Source of the DNA: Devosia nanyangense
Lineage (GTDB): Bacteria; Pseudomonadota; Alphaproteobacteria; Rhizobiales; Devosiaceae
NCBI GenBank assembly: GCA_016213505.1
Contig: JACRAF010000006.1
Coordinates: 56,702-120,701 of the forward strand
DNA length: 64,000 nt
Direction: 5' to 3'
This document shows positions 9,786 through 18,688 of the stretch, in pieces. The position numbers were made by a program, and so were the translations under genes. Each line of letters starts with the position of its first letter. Within the stretch, counting starts at the first letter, position 1. Below the pieces are notes generated by a model. That model saw only the letters and a list, made by a program, of their open reading frames with translations, made no database searches and was not told the origin of the DNA.

Positions 9786-9828
9786 GATGCGATCTCGATG
9801 AACGGGGAATGCGACGGCGCGGGTGGCG

Positions 9829-10695
9829 CTATCGCATTCGGGCCCTGATCGCGGCGGCGACGAGATCGACGAATTCCTCGCCGTCGCGGACGGTCTGCAA
9901 ATCGGCCGCGTCGATGGTGTAGCCGAAATTGTCGGCCAGCGCCTGGTAGCGCGGCAGCCGGTCGTGCAGCAGCGCTTCGAAGCCCCAGGCGCCGAAGGCG
10001 GCCGGGTCGACCTTGCCGTCGTCCGCGATCTTGTTCTTCTTCTTGTACTCGGCCCATTTACGGGTGAGGAAGGCGGGCTGGTAGTACATCGGCTTCGGGC
10101 TGGTCTTGAAGCGCTGGATCAGCGCATCGGCGTCCTTGTCGGTGCCGCGGATGTAGATCAGAACGGTGTTCGCGCTCAGCGTCTTGATCACCGGGTCTTC
10201 GGCGTTGGCCGGGTCGACCACCTCGATCAGCGAACCGCCGGTATCGGCGATGAAATTGTCGTAGCCGTAGAGGTCATGGGCGCGCGAGATGAAGCGCGGC
10301 ACTTCCTCCAGCGCGGCGATCTCGGCGACGCGGTGCTGCTCCTGCCGGCGGCGATATTCCTCGAGCGGCAGCCCGCCCTTCTTCGGATCGCCCGGCCGGC
10401 CGAGATAGGTCGACAGCGGATCGAGGTTGGAGAAGGTGATGTTGGAGGCGATCTTGATCGAGTCCGAGCGCAGCAGGTCGCGCAGGAACGGCAGCTTCAT
10501 CGCCTCGGTCTTGAAGTTGTCGGTGATGAACTCGCCCATGTGACGGGTGCCGATCCGGTAGTCGACCGAGTAGTGGAACCACTGCGATCGCCGCAGCAGG
10601 GCGGCCAGCCGCGTCTTGCCGACGCCGGCCATGCCGAACACCGTCACGGCGTGACGCGGGGCGTTCACAAACTCGTCCGGCGACTTGAAAAGCAT
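9829..10695 (-). CDS. P-loop ATPase of unknown function
   Basis: This 288-residue protein has a Walker A motif, VFGMAGVGKTRLA (about residues 19-31), right after a short N-terminal strand. Further conserved-looking blocks are VDYRIGTRHMGEF and FIADTGGSLIEVVD, which could form Walker B/sensor regions, and YIRGTDKDADALIQRF. The start at 10695 (MLFKSPDEFV) is used because the upstream extension runs into the flagellar promoter region. It precedes metA by 43 bp and may be cotranscribed with it. The fold resembles small kinase-like ATPases; I do not recognise a specific function. Confidence 0.7.
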   Translation of the reverse strand: MLFKSPDEFVNAPRHAVTVFGMAGVGKTRLAALLRRSQWFHYSVDYRIGTRHMGEFITDNFKTEAMKLPFLRDLLRSDSIKIASNITFSNLDPLSTYLGRPGDPKKGGLPLEEYRRRQEQHRVAEIAALEEVPRFISRAHDLYGYDNFIADTGGSLIEVVDPANAEDPVIKTLSANTVLIYIRGTDKDADALIQRFKTSPKPMYYQPAFLTRKWAEYKKKNKIADDGKVDPAAFGAWGFEALLHDRLPRYQALADNFGYTIDAADLQTVRDGEEFVDLVAAAIRARMR

Positions 10696-10759
10696 GGCGT
10701 TTTTCGCCCCGTGGCTCAGGCAGAGGCGTTTAGAGCATCGCTCGGGGGGACACAAGCAT

Positions 10760-10776
10760 CCGGCAGAATCTGCCGG
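10760..10776. promoter_or_regulatory. Perfect palindrome upstream of flgE, candidate FlbD (ftr-type) enhancer
   Basis: CCGGCAGA-A-TCTGCCGG is a perfect 17-nt palindrome centred about 95 bp upstream of the sigma-54 element of flgE. It follows the pattern CGGCA-N5-TGCCG seen also at 22546, 43656 and 43694, all near flagellar promoters. A half-site, TCTTGCCGG, follows at 10789-10797. The centre is GAATC, a GANTC (CcrM-type methylation) sequence. Assignment to FlbD is by analogy with Caulobacter enhancers. Confidence 0.65.
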
Positions 10777-10860
10777 TTGTCCGGAGGGTCTTGCCGGTCC
10801 GGCCCGTCCGAGCGGACGGCCGTTCCAGCGAAATCATCGGGAATTCAATGGCTTAGTCCG

Positions 10861-10877
10861 TTGGCATTGGCCTTGCA
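10861..10877 (+). promoter_or_regulatory. Sigma-54 promoter of the hook operon flgE-flgK-flgL
   Basis: TTGGCAT-TGGCC-TTGCA matches the -24/-12 consensus, with GG at 10863-10864 and GC at 10875-10876 separated by exactly ten bases. Transcription would begin near 10889, about 40 bp before the flgE ATG. Sigma-54 control of the hook gene is known in Caulobacter. Confidence 0.75.
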
Positions 10878-10929
10878 TCGCATCTTGCGGATAGGCGCGT
10901 GTGCGGCGCCGAGGCAAACGAGGACGGCT

Positions 10930-12684
10930 ATGGGAATTTATGGGGCTCTTTCGACGGCGGTTACGGGACTTCGCGCCCAGTCTTTCGCCCTCGAGAACAT
11001 CTCGGGCAATATCGCGAACTCGCAGACGACCGGCTTCAAGCGGGTCGATACCGATTTCCTCGACCTGATCCCCGACCAGCCGACCGCGATCCAGAGTTCG
11101 GGCTCGGTGCTGGCGCATTCGCGCTCGACCAACACGCAGCAGGGCGACGTCAAGTCGGTGTCCAACACTACCTATATGGCGGTCAACGGCTCCGGCTTCT
11201 TCGTGGTTGAGCCGGCGCTGGGTCAAACCGATGGCGCGGCGATCTTCGGCGGAGCAAATTACTACACGCGGCGCGGCGATTTCGACGTCAACAAGAACGG
11301 CTATCTCGTCAACGGCTCGGGGTACTATCTCAAGGGCCTGCCGATCGACGCCTCGACCGGCAACATATCGAGCTCGCTGCCGCAGGTGGTCCGCATCTCG
11401 AACTCCTTCCTGCCCGCGTCGCCGACCTCGCGGGTGACCTACCAGCTCAACCTGCCCGAGCTGCCCAAGAACGGTGCCTACCAGGCGTCCAAGACCAGCG
11501 GCAGCGAACTGCTGCTGCCGCAGCATTTCATCAACCTTCCGCCTGACGTCGATGCGACCTCGACCGGCGCCACGACGACGACGGGGGCCCTCGCGACGAC
11601 ACTCGCGGCCGACGCCGAAACGCTCGACATCACGGTCGGCGCCAACTCGCTCCACATCGACTTCGCGGCGACAGGCACGACCACGGGCAACGTGATCAGC
11701 ACCGCCGACACGGCGACCGACACGGTCGGCGAGGTGCTGGCCTATATCCAAACGCAGCTGGTGGCCGCCGGCGCGACCGGGGCGACGGTTGGACTGGTCG
11801 GCGGCAAGATCGTCATCGACACCGGCAACACCACCGACAGCTTGACTGTCGCCGACGGCACTTCGGGCATGGGCTTTACCAACGAAACCGTCGACCCCAG
11901 CGTCGCGCTCACGACCCAATTGGCGGCGCGCGTGCCGGCGGTGGCGGCAGACGATTCCGATGCTTTCATCAATGAGACGGTCTCGGGCGGCGCCATCACC
12001 GTCTACGCCTCGAACGGCGCTCCGGCCAACGTCCAGATTCGCTGGGCCAAGATCGCCAGCTCCGATGTCGGCGGTATCGACCGGTGGAACATGTTCTATC
12101 TCGCCGACAGCACCGCGACCGGCAGTTCGACGATGTGGAAGAACGTCGGCACGGACTACACCTTCAGCGCCGACGGCGCGCTCAACCCGCCGATCACCGA
12201 GACCGCCCTCAACGGCGTGACGGTCGATGGCGTGTCGCTGGGCAACATCAAGCTCGAATTCGGTGCCGGCGGCATAACGCAGTTCAACGATCCGAACGGT
12301 ACCGCCGGCGTCACGGCGCTCAGCCAGAACGGCTATGCGGCCGGCCAATACGTTTCGGTCGCAATCGACGACAACGGTCGCGTCGTGGTGTCCTACGACA
12401 ACGGCCAGCAGGTCGAGACTGCCCAGGTGGTGACCGCGGACTTCAACGCCGCCAACCAGCTCAAGCGCCTCGACGGCGGCATCTTCGCCGCGACCGCGGA
12501 TTCCGGCGAGCCCATCCTCAACGTCACCGGCGGGGTGATCGGGTCGTCGCTGGAATCGTCCAACACCGACATCTCGGAAGAGTTCACCAAGCTGATCGTC
12601 ACGCAGCAGGCCTACGCAGCGGGCACCAAGATCGTCTCGACTGCCGACCAGATGCTGCAGGAAGCGCTCAACATGCTCCGCTGA
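10930..12684 (+). CDS. flgE: Flagellar hook protein FlgE
   Basis: FlgE polymerises into the hook joining the rod to the filament. The 584-residue protein starts MGIYGALSTAVTGLRAQS, followed by the rod/hook N-terminal heptad region ENISGNIANSQTTGFKR. It ends with the matching C-terminal helix (SNTDISEEFTKLIVTQQAYAAGTKIV). The middle, residues about 180-400, is Thr/Ala/Gly rich and variable, which makes this protein longer than the enterobacterial homologue (about 400). The ATG at 10930 is preceded by GAGGA and fits the sigma-54 promoter; the open frame upstream is antisense to the ATPase gene and is rejected. It begins an operon with flgK and flgL. Confidence 0.93.
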   Translation: MGIYGALSTAVTGLRAQSFALENISGNIANSQTTGFKRVDTDFLDLIPDQPTAIQSSGSVLAHSRSTNTQQGDVKSVSNTTYMAVNGSGFFVVEPALGQTDGAAIFGGANYYTRRGDFDVNKNGYLVNGSGYYLKGLPIDASTGNISSSLPQVVRISNSFLPASPTSRVTYQLNLPELPKNGAYQASKTSGSELLLPQHFINLPPDVDATSTGATTTTGALATTLAADAETLDITVGANSLHIDFAATGTTTGNVISTADTATDTVGEVLAYIQTQLVAAGATGATVGLVGGKIVIDTGNTTDSLTVADGTSGMGFTNETVDPSVALTTQLAARVPAVAADDSDAFINETVSGGAITVYASNGAPANVQIRWAKIASSDVGGIDRWNMFYLADSTATGSSTMWKNVGTDYTFSADGALNPPITETALNGVTVDGVSLGNIKLEFGAGGITQFNDPNGTAGVTALSQNGYAAGQYVSVAIDDNGRVVVSYDNGQQVETAQVVTADFNAANQLKRLDGGIFAATADSGEPILNVTGGVIGSSLESSNTDISEEFTKLIVTQQAYAAGTKIVSTADQMLQEALNMLR

Positions 12685-12713
12685 CCGGAGCGACGTGAAC
12701 CGGGGTAGGTTGC

Positions 12714-14558
12714 ATGGGTCTCAGCGCTTCGCTCAACAACGCGCTCTCTGGCATGGGCACCAGCCAGAGCAGCCTCGACGTGCTGTCGCGCAACGTCGCG
12801 AACGCCGGCACGCCCGGCTACCACAAGCAGTCGCTCAGCGTCATCGACACCAAGGGCGTCAACTCGATCTTCGCCCGTTCGGGCGGGATCGAGCGGGCAT
12901 TCAACCGGAGCCTGCAGGCCTACTATACCACCGCGACATCGAATGCGGGCTATGCGAGCCTGCGCGCCGAGGTGCTCGACCGGCTGCAGAGCTATCTCGG
13001 CAAGCCGGGCGACGCCGGCTCGCTCGACGCCATGTTCACTTCGCTGCAATCGTCGCTGCAGGCGCTGGGCACCAGCCCGGACAACTACGCCACGCGCGCC
13101 ACCGTGGTGTCGCAGGCCCAGGAGATGGCGGCGACGCTCAACGCGCTGTCGCAGGGCGTACAGGGGCTGCGGCAAGAGACCGAAACGCAGATGGCCAGCA
13201 GCGTTCAGGCGCTGAACCAGGCCATCTCCTCGCTCGCCGAAATCAACGCGCGGCTCGGCGATCAGACGGCAGATGCCGCGTCACGATCGGCGCTGCTGGA
13301 TCAGCGCGACAGGCTGGTGTCGCAGATCTCCGAACAGATCGATGTGCGCGTCGACTACCGGACTGACGACACCGTGGCGCTGATGACCAGGACTGGCATC
13401 GGCATTCTCGACGGCAAGGCGTCGACGTTCGAGTTCCAGAGCGGCGGTACGCTGACGGCGGAAAAGCAGTTCAATGTCGATGCGGACAAGAGCGGGGTCG
13501 GCCGGCTCATGCTGGTGACGTCCTCGGGTCTGTCGATCGACCTGGTCAAGCAGGACGTGCTGCAATCGGGCAAGCTGGCGGCGTTGATCGAGCTGCGCGA
13601 CACGACGCTAGTCACTGCGCAGAACCAGCTCGACGAGATCGCCGCAGGACTGGCGCAGGCATTCTCGACGGTGACCACCGTCGGAACGCCTGCGAGTTCC
13701 GGCGCCCAGAACGGTTTCAGTCTCGACCTGAGCGCCATCCAGGATGGCAACGACTTCGTGCTCAATTACACCAAGGCCGGCATCGACAAGACGCTGCGCG
13801 TGGTGCGGGTCGACGATCCGACAAAGCTGCCGCTCGACTATCTCGACGCCAACGGCGTGCGCGTCGTGGGTATGAGCTTTGCCGGTGGCGCGATCTCGAT
13901 CGCCAGTGCGCTCGGCAGCGTGCTCGGCTCCGGCTTTTCGGTCTCGGGCAGCGGCAGCACGCTCACCGTGCTCGACGATGGTGCGACCGGGACGACCGAT
14001 ATCGGCGCGCTGACGGCAAGGACGACGGCCACCGGACTCCAGAACGGCGATCCAGCGCTCAGCCTGTTCGTCGACCGCAACAATTCGGACTACACCGGCA
14101 GCCTCGGCGGCCGGGGTGAAAAGCTCGGCTTTGCCAGCCGCATCGCCGTCAACGCGGCGATCCTGACCGACAACAAGCTCCTGGTGCAGTATCAGGCTGG
14201 CGGCTCGCTCGGTGACTCGGCGCGAGCGGACTATCTGCTCGAACAGCTGCAGTCGATGACCTTCGCTTCGGGCCAAACAGGGACGTCGGGCGCCAATGGC
14301 TTCCGCCTCGGCGGCACCATCGCCGACCTTATCGCCCAGGCGATGGACTACACCGGCAGCGTCGCGGCGTCGGCGACCAGCCAGGACGACACGCAGCAGC
14401 TCACCATGGATTCGCTGACCCAGCGGCTCGACGGCGAGTACGGCGTCAATGTCGACGAGGAGATGGCGCGGCTGATGGAGTTGCAGAACGCCTACGCCGC
14501 CAATGCCCGCGTGATTTCGATCGTCCAGGATCTGATGGACCGGCTGCTGCAGATTTGA
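12714..14558 (+). CDS. flgK: Flagellar hook-associated protein 1
   Basis: FlgK forms the first junction zone between hook and filament. The 614-residue protein opens with MGLSASLNNALSGMGTSQSSLDVLSRNVANAGTPGYHK, the axial-protein N-terminus, and closes with a coiled axial helix (DEEMARLMELQNAYAANARVISIVQDLMDRLL). The region around residues 130-210 is alpha-helical (SLQALGTSPDNYATRATVVSQAQ), as in other FlgK proteins. It starts 29 bp after flgE and ends 10 bp before flgL, so it belongs to the sigma-54 hook operon. Confidence 0.92.
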   Translation: MGLSASLNNALSGMGTSQSSLDVLSRNVANAGTPGYHKQSLSVIDTKGVNSIFARSGGIERAFNRSLQAYYTTATSNAGYASLRAEVLDRLQSYLGKPGDAGSLDAMFTSLQSSLQALGTSPDNYATRATVVSQAQEMAATLNALSQGVQGLRQETETQMASSVQALNQAISSLAEINARLGDQTADAASRSALLDQRDRLVSQISEQIDVRVDYRTDDTVALMTRTGIGILDGKASTFEFQSGGTLTAEKQFNVDADKSGVGRLMLVTSSGLSIDLVKQDVLQSGKLAALIELRDTTLVTAQNQLDEIAAGLAQAFSTVTTVGTPASSGAQNGFSLDLSAIQDGNDFVLNYTKAGIDKTLRVVRVDDPTKLPLDYLDANGVRVVGMSFAGGAISIASALGSVLGSGFSVSGSGSTLTVLDDGATGTTDIGALTARTTATGLQNGDPALSLFVDRNNSDYTGSLGGRGEKLGFASRIAVNAAILTDNKLLVQYQAGGSLGDSARADYLLEQLQSMTFASGQTGTSGANGFRLGGTIADLIAQAMDYTGSVAASATSQDDTQQLTMDSLTQRLDGEYGVNVDEEMARLMELQNAYAANARVISIVQDLMDRLLQI

Positions 14559-14568
14559 GGATTTCGAG

Positions 14569-16065
14569 ATGAGCATCATCAGCCGCACCATGTACCCGCT
14601 GCAGACCAGCATGAACCTGATCTCGAGGATGCAGGATCAGTTTGCCACGCTGCAGACGCAGCTGGCGACCGGGCAGAAGGCGACCAATCTGGCCGAGATG
14701 GGCTCGGACCGCTATTTCGATCTGTCGATCCGCTCGCGGATGGGCCGCATCGAGGGCTACCAGAGCAGCATCGACATGGTGAACCTCAGGCTCAGCGTGT
14801 TCGACAGCGTCACCACGCGGCTCGACACGGTCGAAGCCGGTGCGCGAAACGCCATGACCCCCGGCGCCTATGGCAGCAGCAACGCCAATTTCGGGACGGT
14901 ACCAAGCCTGGCGCGTTCCAACCTCGATGAGGTGGTCAATCTGCTGAACACCGACGTCGACGGGCGCTATCTGTTCAGCGGCGGCAAGACCGACCAGAGG
15001 CCCGTTGCGGACAGCGCGGCGCTGCTCGACGGCGTGGCGGGCAAGGCCGGGTTCAAGCAGGTCGCCGCGGAGCGACAGGCCGCCGATGTGGGCAATGGGC
15101 TTGGGCGGCTGACGCTGAGCAGCGCGACCGATACGGTGACGCTGGCAGAGGACGGCGCCCACCCGTTCGGGTTCAAGCTCTCGACGCTGACCGCAAGCAG
15201 CGGCGCGGTGACGCTGACCCAGCCCAGCGGCAGCCCACAGAGCCTCGCGGTCAAGTTTGACAGTCTGCCGCTGGAAGGCGATTCCATAACGCTCGGGCTG
15301 ACGCTGCCTGACGGCAGCGAAGAGGGCATCACCCTCAAGGCCGTCAGCGGAACGCCTGCCGCCGGCGAATTCCAGATCGGCGCCGATGCCAATGCGACGG
15401 CGGCCAATTTTCAGGCGGCGCTGCAATCGTCGTTCACAGCGATGGGCGGCACGGCGCTGGTCGCCGCTTCGAACAACGCAGCGGCCGAGAACTTCTTCAA
15501 CGGCCAGGGCGATCCCGTGCTTCGTGTCGTGGGGCCGAGTTTCTCGACCGCCACGCAGCTGCAGACTGCCGACCCGACGACGACGGTAATCTGGTACAAG
15601 GGGGAAGACGCCGCCGATGCGCGGGCAAGCGTGGGGGCCAAGGTCGACGACACGGCGACGGTCAACTATGGCGCGCAAGCCAATGAGAGCGGTACGCTCA
15701 ACCTGATGCGCGGCCTCGCGGTGCTGGCGATCCAGAGCTTCACCAATGCCGACACGACCTCGACCGGCCGGTTCGACGCGATCGCCGAGCGCAATTCCGC
15801 GCGCCTCGCCGAAAGCCACAACAGCGAGCAGGGCTCGATCGAGATGCTGACGGTCGAACTGGGCAATGCCAGGGCCACCGTGGGCAACGTCTCGACCCGC
15901 CACGGCACCTACAAGGCGCAACTCGAGAACATGCTCAGCGACCTCGAGAGCGTGCCCAAGGAAGACGTCGCGATGCAGATCCTGGCGTTGCAGACGCGGT
16001 TGCAGGCGAGCTATCAGGCGACCTCGACGATCGCCCAGATGTCGCTGGTCAATTACCTGAAGTAG
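14569..16065 (+). CDS. flgL: Flagellar hook-associated protein 3 (flagellin-like)
   Basis: FlgL is the second junction protein. The 498-residue chain starts with a flagellin-like helix (QTSMNLISRMQDQFATLQTQLATGQKATNLAEMG) and has NLLNTDVDGRYLFSGGKTDQRPV, a typical FlgL block, near residue 125. The C-terminal helix (QTRLQASYQATSTIAQMSLVNYLK) mirrors flagellin. It ends the flgE-flgK-flgL operon and converges on flaF with a 15-bp gap that contains a short GC hairpin (16070-16082). Confidence 0.9.
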   Translation: MSIISRTMYPLQTSMNLISRMQDQFATLQTQLATGQKATNLAEMGSDRYFDLSIRSRMGRIEGYQSSIDMVNLRLSVFDSVTTRLDTVEAGARNAMTPGAYGSSNANFGTVPSLARSNLDEVVNLLNTDVDGRYLFSGGKTDQRPVADSAALLDGVAGKAGFKQVAAERQAADVGNGLGRLTLSSATDTVTLAEDGAHPFGFKLSTLTASSGAVTLTQPSGSPQSLAVKFDSLPLEGDSITLGLTLPDGSEEGITLKAVSGTPAAGEFQIGADANATAANFQAALQSSFTAMGGTALVAASNNAAAENFFNGQGDPVLRVVGPSFSTATQLQTADPTTTVIWYKGEDAADARASVGAKVDDTATVNYGAQANESGTLNLMRGLAVLAIQSFTNADTTSTGRFDAIAERNSARLAESHNSEQGSIEMLTVELGNARATVGNVSTRHGTYKAQLENMLSDLESVPKEDVAMQILALQTRLQASYQATSTIAQMSLVNYLK

Positions 16066-16080
16066 GGAAAGCGCGTTGCG

Positions 16081-16455
16081 CTAGAGGTTGGCTCCGGCCC
16101 TGAGGCCGGCGGCGACTTCGCGGTTGATGTTGATCAACACGTCGAGCTTGGGCGCAGCCGGCTCGATCTGCACGGCCAGCGAGTGCTTGAGCACGAAGAC
16201 ACCCAGATTGGCGACGTTCTCGCGCACGTCGCGGGGCAGCACGCTGTCTTCGCGCGTCACCGAATTCAGAAAGATGTTCCAGAGCCTGCGATTGAACTGC
16301 AGGGCGGCGAACAGGTCGCGGTTCTCGCGGGTCCAGTCGTCGCGGATGCGCTGAAAGCGCGAGGCCGATTTGGACAGCAGGTTCGCCTCGAGGTCACGCG
16401 GACTGACCGTCTGGCGGGCCACCTGTTGATACGCGCGCGCGCCCTGCTGCTGCAT
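16081..16455 (-). CDS. flaF: Flagellar biosynthesis regulator FlaF
   Basis: FlaF promotes flagellin synthesis and secretion in alphaproteobacteria and acts opposite to FlbT. The 124-residue sequence has the family features AYQQVARQTVSPRDLEANLLSKSASR at the N-terminus and LQFNRRLWNIFLNSV in the centre. Its start overlaps the end of flbT by 62 bp in another frame; no later start would keep the conserved N-terminus. It is last in the flbT-flaF pair and converges on flgL. Confidence 0.88.
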   Translation of the reverse strand: MQQQGARAYQQVARQTVSPRDLEANLLSKSASRFQRIRDDWTRENRDLFAALQFNRRLWNIFLNSVTREDSVLPRDVRENVANLGVFVLKHSLAVQIEPAAPKLDVLININREVAAGLRAGANL

Positions 16456-16831
16456 TTGCGAAGATTTCCTGCTCGTACTGGATGAGTTTTTTTGCCGCCC
16501 TAAGAGCCTTATAGAGCTGACCCGTTAATATCTCGTTGTTGATATCGTCGATCAAGGCCATCGTCGACGGCGCGGCCCGGACAAGGTCGGTGACGAGCGC
16601 GAAATACTCGCGCCGCAGCCGGTCGATGTCGTCGTCGAGATACATCAGCTGCACGGCGAAATAGATGCGCTTGGCCGGGGTGTCGGCGCTTGCCTCGGTG
16701 AGGATGTCCTTCTCGCGCAGCACCGGCGCCTTGCCGTCGATGAACAGCCGGGTGCGCTGGTCGGAATTGGTGACGACGCAATTGCCGATCACCAGGCGTT
16801 CGTGCGGCTTCAGTTCGACTTTGAGCGACAT
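16394..16831 (-). CDS. flbT: Flagellin mRNA regulator FlbT
   Basis: FlbT binds the 5' region of flagellin mRNA and lowers its stability when the hook is incomplete. The 145-residue product starts MSLKVELKPHERLVIGNCV, contains RTRLFIDGKAPVLREKDIL and YFAVQLMYL, all typical of the family, and has a helical C-terminal half. The start at 16831 is chosen over an upstream extension because it gives the family N-terminus. It lies between the flagellin genes and flaF, the usual alphaproteobacterial order. Confidence 0.9.
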   Translation of the reverse strand: MSLKVELKPHERLVIGNCVVTNSDQRTRLFIDGKAPVLREKDILTEASADTPAKRIYFAVQLMYLDDDIDRLRREYFALVTDLVRAAPSTMALIDDINNEILTGQLYKALRAAKKLIQYEQEIFANAAAGRARVSTGGPPDGQSA

Positions 16832-16954
16832 CTTTGGGGCCCCGGGTTCTCGCGCACTATGCGTCGCTTCTCTCACCAAAGAGTTGGCGCTGCAATCCCG
16901 GCGCATGGCGGGGCGAGGGCCCGCGCCTTCTCACGCGATCGATGAAAGGCGTGC

Positions 16955-18514
16955 TTACTGGAGCAGACGCAGGACGTTCTGGTCGGACTGCGAAGCCAGC
17001 GACAGGGCCTTGGTCGAAAGGCTCTGGCGGGTTTGCAGGGCGAGCAGGTTGGCGGCTTCTTCGTTCGAATCCGCCAGCGTCAGGTTCGAGGCACCGGTCT
17101 GCAGCGTGTTGATCAGGGCCTTGGTGAAGTCCTGACGGGTCTGCACGATCGAGAGGTTCGAACCGAAGCTCGACGCATCGGCACGCAGAGTGTCGGTGGC
17201 TGTTTTCAGGTTGCCCAGGATCGCGGTGATCGCGGAGTTGGCGTCGAACGAGGTGTTCGACAGCTGCGCGAGGCCGAGGCCCGTCGCGCTGGTGTCCTTG
17301 CCGGTGATGGTGAGGCTCGAGGTACCGGTTTCGTTGAACACCACCTTGAGCGTGGTCGAGGAGCCGGCAAGCAGGTTGTTACCGTTGTAGCCGGCATCCT
17401 TGGTCAGCTGATCGATCTGATCGAGCAGGCCGTTGTACTGCGTCACCAGCGCGGCGCGAGCCGGGTTGGCGCCGCCTGCGGTGTAGTTCTGTTCGGCAAT
17501 GCCGACGGCCGCATTGACGTCGAGCGTGCCACCGACGGCGAAAGCGCTACTACCCGAGCCGGTCAACGTCAGGTGGTTCGAGCCGTCGATCGAGGCGGTG
17601 ATCCCGCCGCTCAGCGTGGCGAGCGAGGTGAGGAGTTCGGCGCGACTGTTAATCTCGCCAAGGCCGGACCCGAACATGAAGGTGTCGCTGCCGATCGTCA
17701 GCGTGCCGGACAGCAGCCCCAGGGCCGAATTCGGCGTCCCGGTCTGCCCGGTTGTGAAGCCGAAGTTTCCCGAGAGGCCAGCCGTGGTGTCGCTGATCAC
17801 CGTCAGGTTCGACGTGGTGTCGGTGCCCAGCGTGATCTCGAGGTGATTGCTTGCGTCGAGGCCAACGGTTGCGTCCGCGGTTCCGAAAACCCCAGAGGCA
17901 CGAAGGCCGGCCTGCATCGCCGCGAGCCCCAGTGTCAGCGGCTGCGGACTCATGCCGGTTCCGTCGTCAGTGTCGATCCCGATGTTCGAGCCGGTGTAGG
18001 GCGTGGCTCCACCGGCACTGTTGTAGAAGTCGAAGGTGATGTTGCTGCCGTTGACTTGAAGCGTAAGCGACGTGCCAGAAAAACCGGAGCCGTCCGCTAG
18101 GATGGTGTAGCCGGCGAAACTACTCGTCCCGGTCACACTGGCAGTCGTGTCGGCGCCGATCGCGACGGAGCCGGTGACTGCGGCCTGCCCGCCGGTCCCC
18201 ACCGTCTCCGACAGCTGCTGCGCCTGGTTCGCGGTCGCCTGCGCGGACTCGACGAGCTTGGTGATCGAGGTGATGCCGTCATTGGCGGCCTGGATGGTCT
18301 GCACGGCGTTCGACACGCTGTCGAGCAAATTGCCGAGATCGCCAGCGCGCGAGTTCAGCGACGCGGCGGTGAAATAGCTGGTGGGGTTGTCGAGAGCGCT
18401 GTTGACCTTGTTGCCGGTGGCCAGACGGGTCTGCGTCACATCGAGCAGTGAAGCGGTGTTCTGGAGGCTCAGCAGGTTGGTGCGAACGGCCTGCGAGAGA
18501 GTGACGGCGGACAT
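16955..18514 (-). CDS. Flagellin, long paralogue
   Basis: This 519-residue filament protein has a conserved N-terminal domain (LSQAVRTNLLSLQNTASLL, then LATGNKVNSALDNP) and a conserved C-terminal domain ending in SLASQSDQNVLRLLQ. The first 100 and last 170 residues are almost the same as in the neighbouring flagellin at 18689; the centre (about residues 101-349) is different and about 130 residues longer. The last roughly 510 bp are nearly identical at DNA level to the neighbour, which points to duplication plus gene conversion. flbT and flaF lie downstream. Confidence 0.92.
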   Translation of the reverse strand: MSAVTLSQAVRTNLLSLQNTASLLDVTQTRLATGNKVNSALDNPTSYFTAASLNSRAGDLGNLLDSVSNAVQTIQAANDGITSITKLVESAQATANQAQQLSETVGTGGQAAVTGSVAIGADTTASVTGTSSFAGYTILADGSGFSGTSLTLQVNGSNITFDFYNSAGGATPYTGSNIGIDTDDGTGMSPQPLTLGLAAMQAGLRASGVFGTADATVGLDASNHLEITLGTDTTSNLTVISDTTAGLSGNFGFTTGQTGTPNSALGLLSGTLTIGSDTFMFGSGLGEINSRAELLTSLATLSGGITASIDGSNHLTLTGSGSSAFAVGGTLDVNAAVGIAEQNYTAGGANPARAALVTQYNGLLDQIDQLTKDAGYNGNNLLAGSSTTLKVVFNETGTSSLTITGKDTSATGLGLAQLSNTSFDANSAITAILGNLKTATDTLRADASSFGSNLSIVQTRQDFTKALINTLQTGASNLTLADSNEEAANLLALQTRQSLSTKALSLASQSDQNVLRLLQ

Positions 18515-18623
18515 CGAGGCCCCTTCGGGGTGCGCATTTGCGTCGCCTCTTCTGAGGCTGCTAACCCTCGCAAATCACCGACAACAAAGCGTTAAGGCTG
18601 CTCCCAAACCATCAGCGTCTTGC

Positions 18624-18665
18624 GCGAAAAAAATGAAGAAGGCGGGCCACTTGGACCCGCCTTCT
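18624..18665 (-). terminator. Rho-independent terminator after the shorter flagellin gene
   Basis: A perfect 10-bp stem pairs 18637-18646 (AGAAGGCGGG) with 18656-18665 around a 9-nt loop. Read on the minus strand the stem is followed by TTCATTTTTTT, a clear T-tract. It lies 24 bp after the stop of the flagellin gene at 18689, so the two flagellins are probably transcribed separately. Confidence 0.85.
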
Positions 18666-18688
18666 CATACGATCGATGAAGCGCGCGA

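Noticed and set aside
9786..9828. SAM-II riboswitch before metA
   Set aside because: Only 43 bp separate metA from the previous gene, too short for the element and without its sequence features as far as I can see.
9823..10929. 369-codon upstream extension of flgE
   Set aside because: It runs antisense to the ATPase gene and over the sigma-54 promoter; FlgE begins at MGIYGALSTA.
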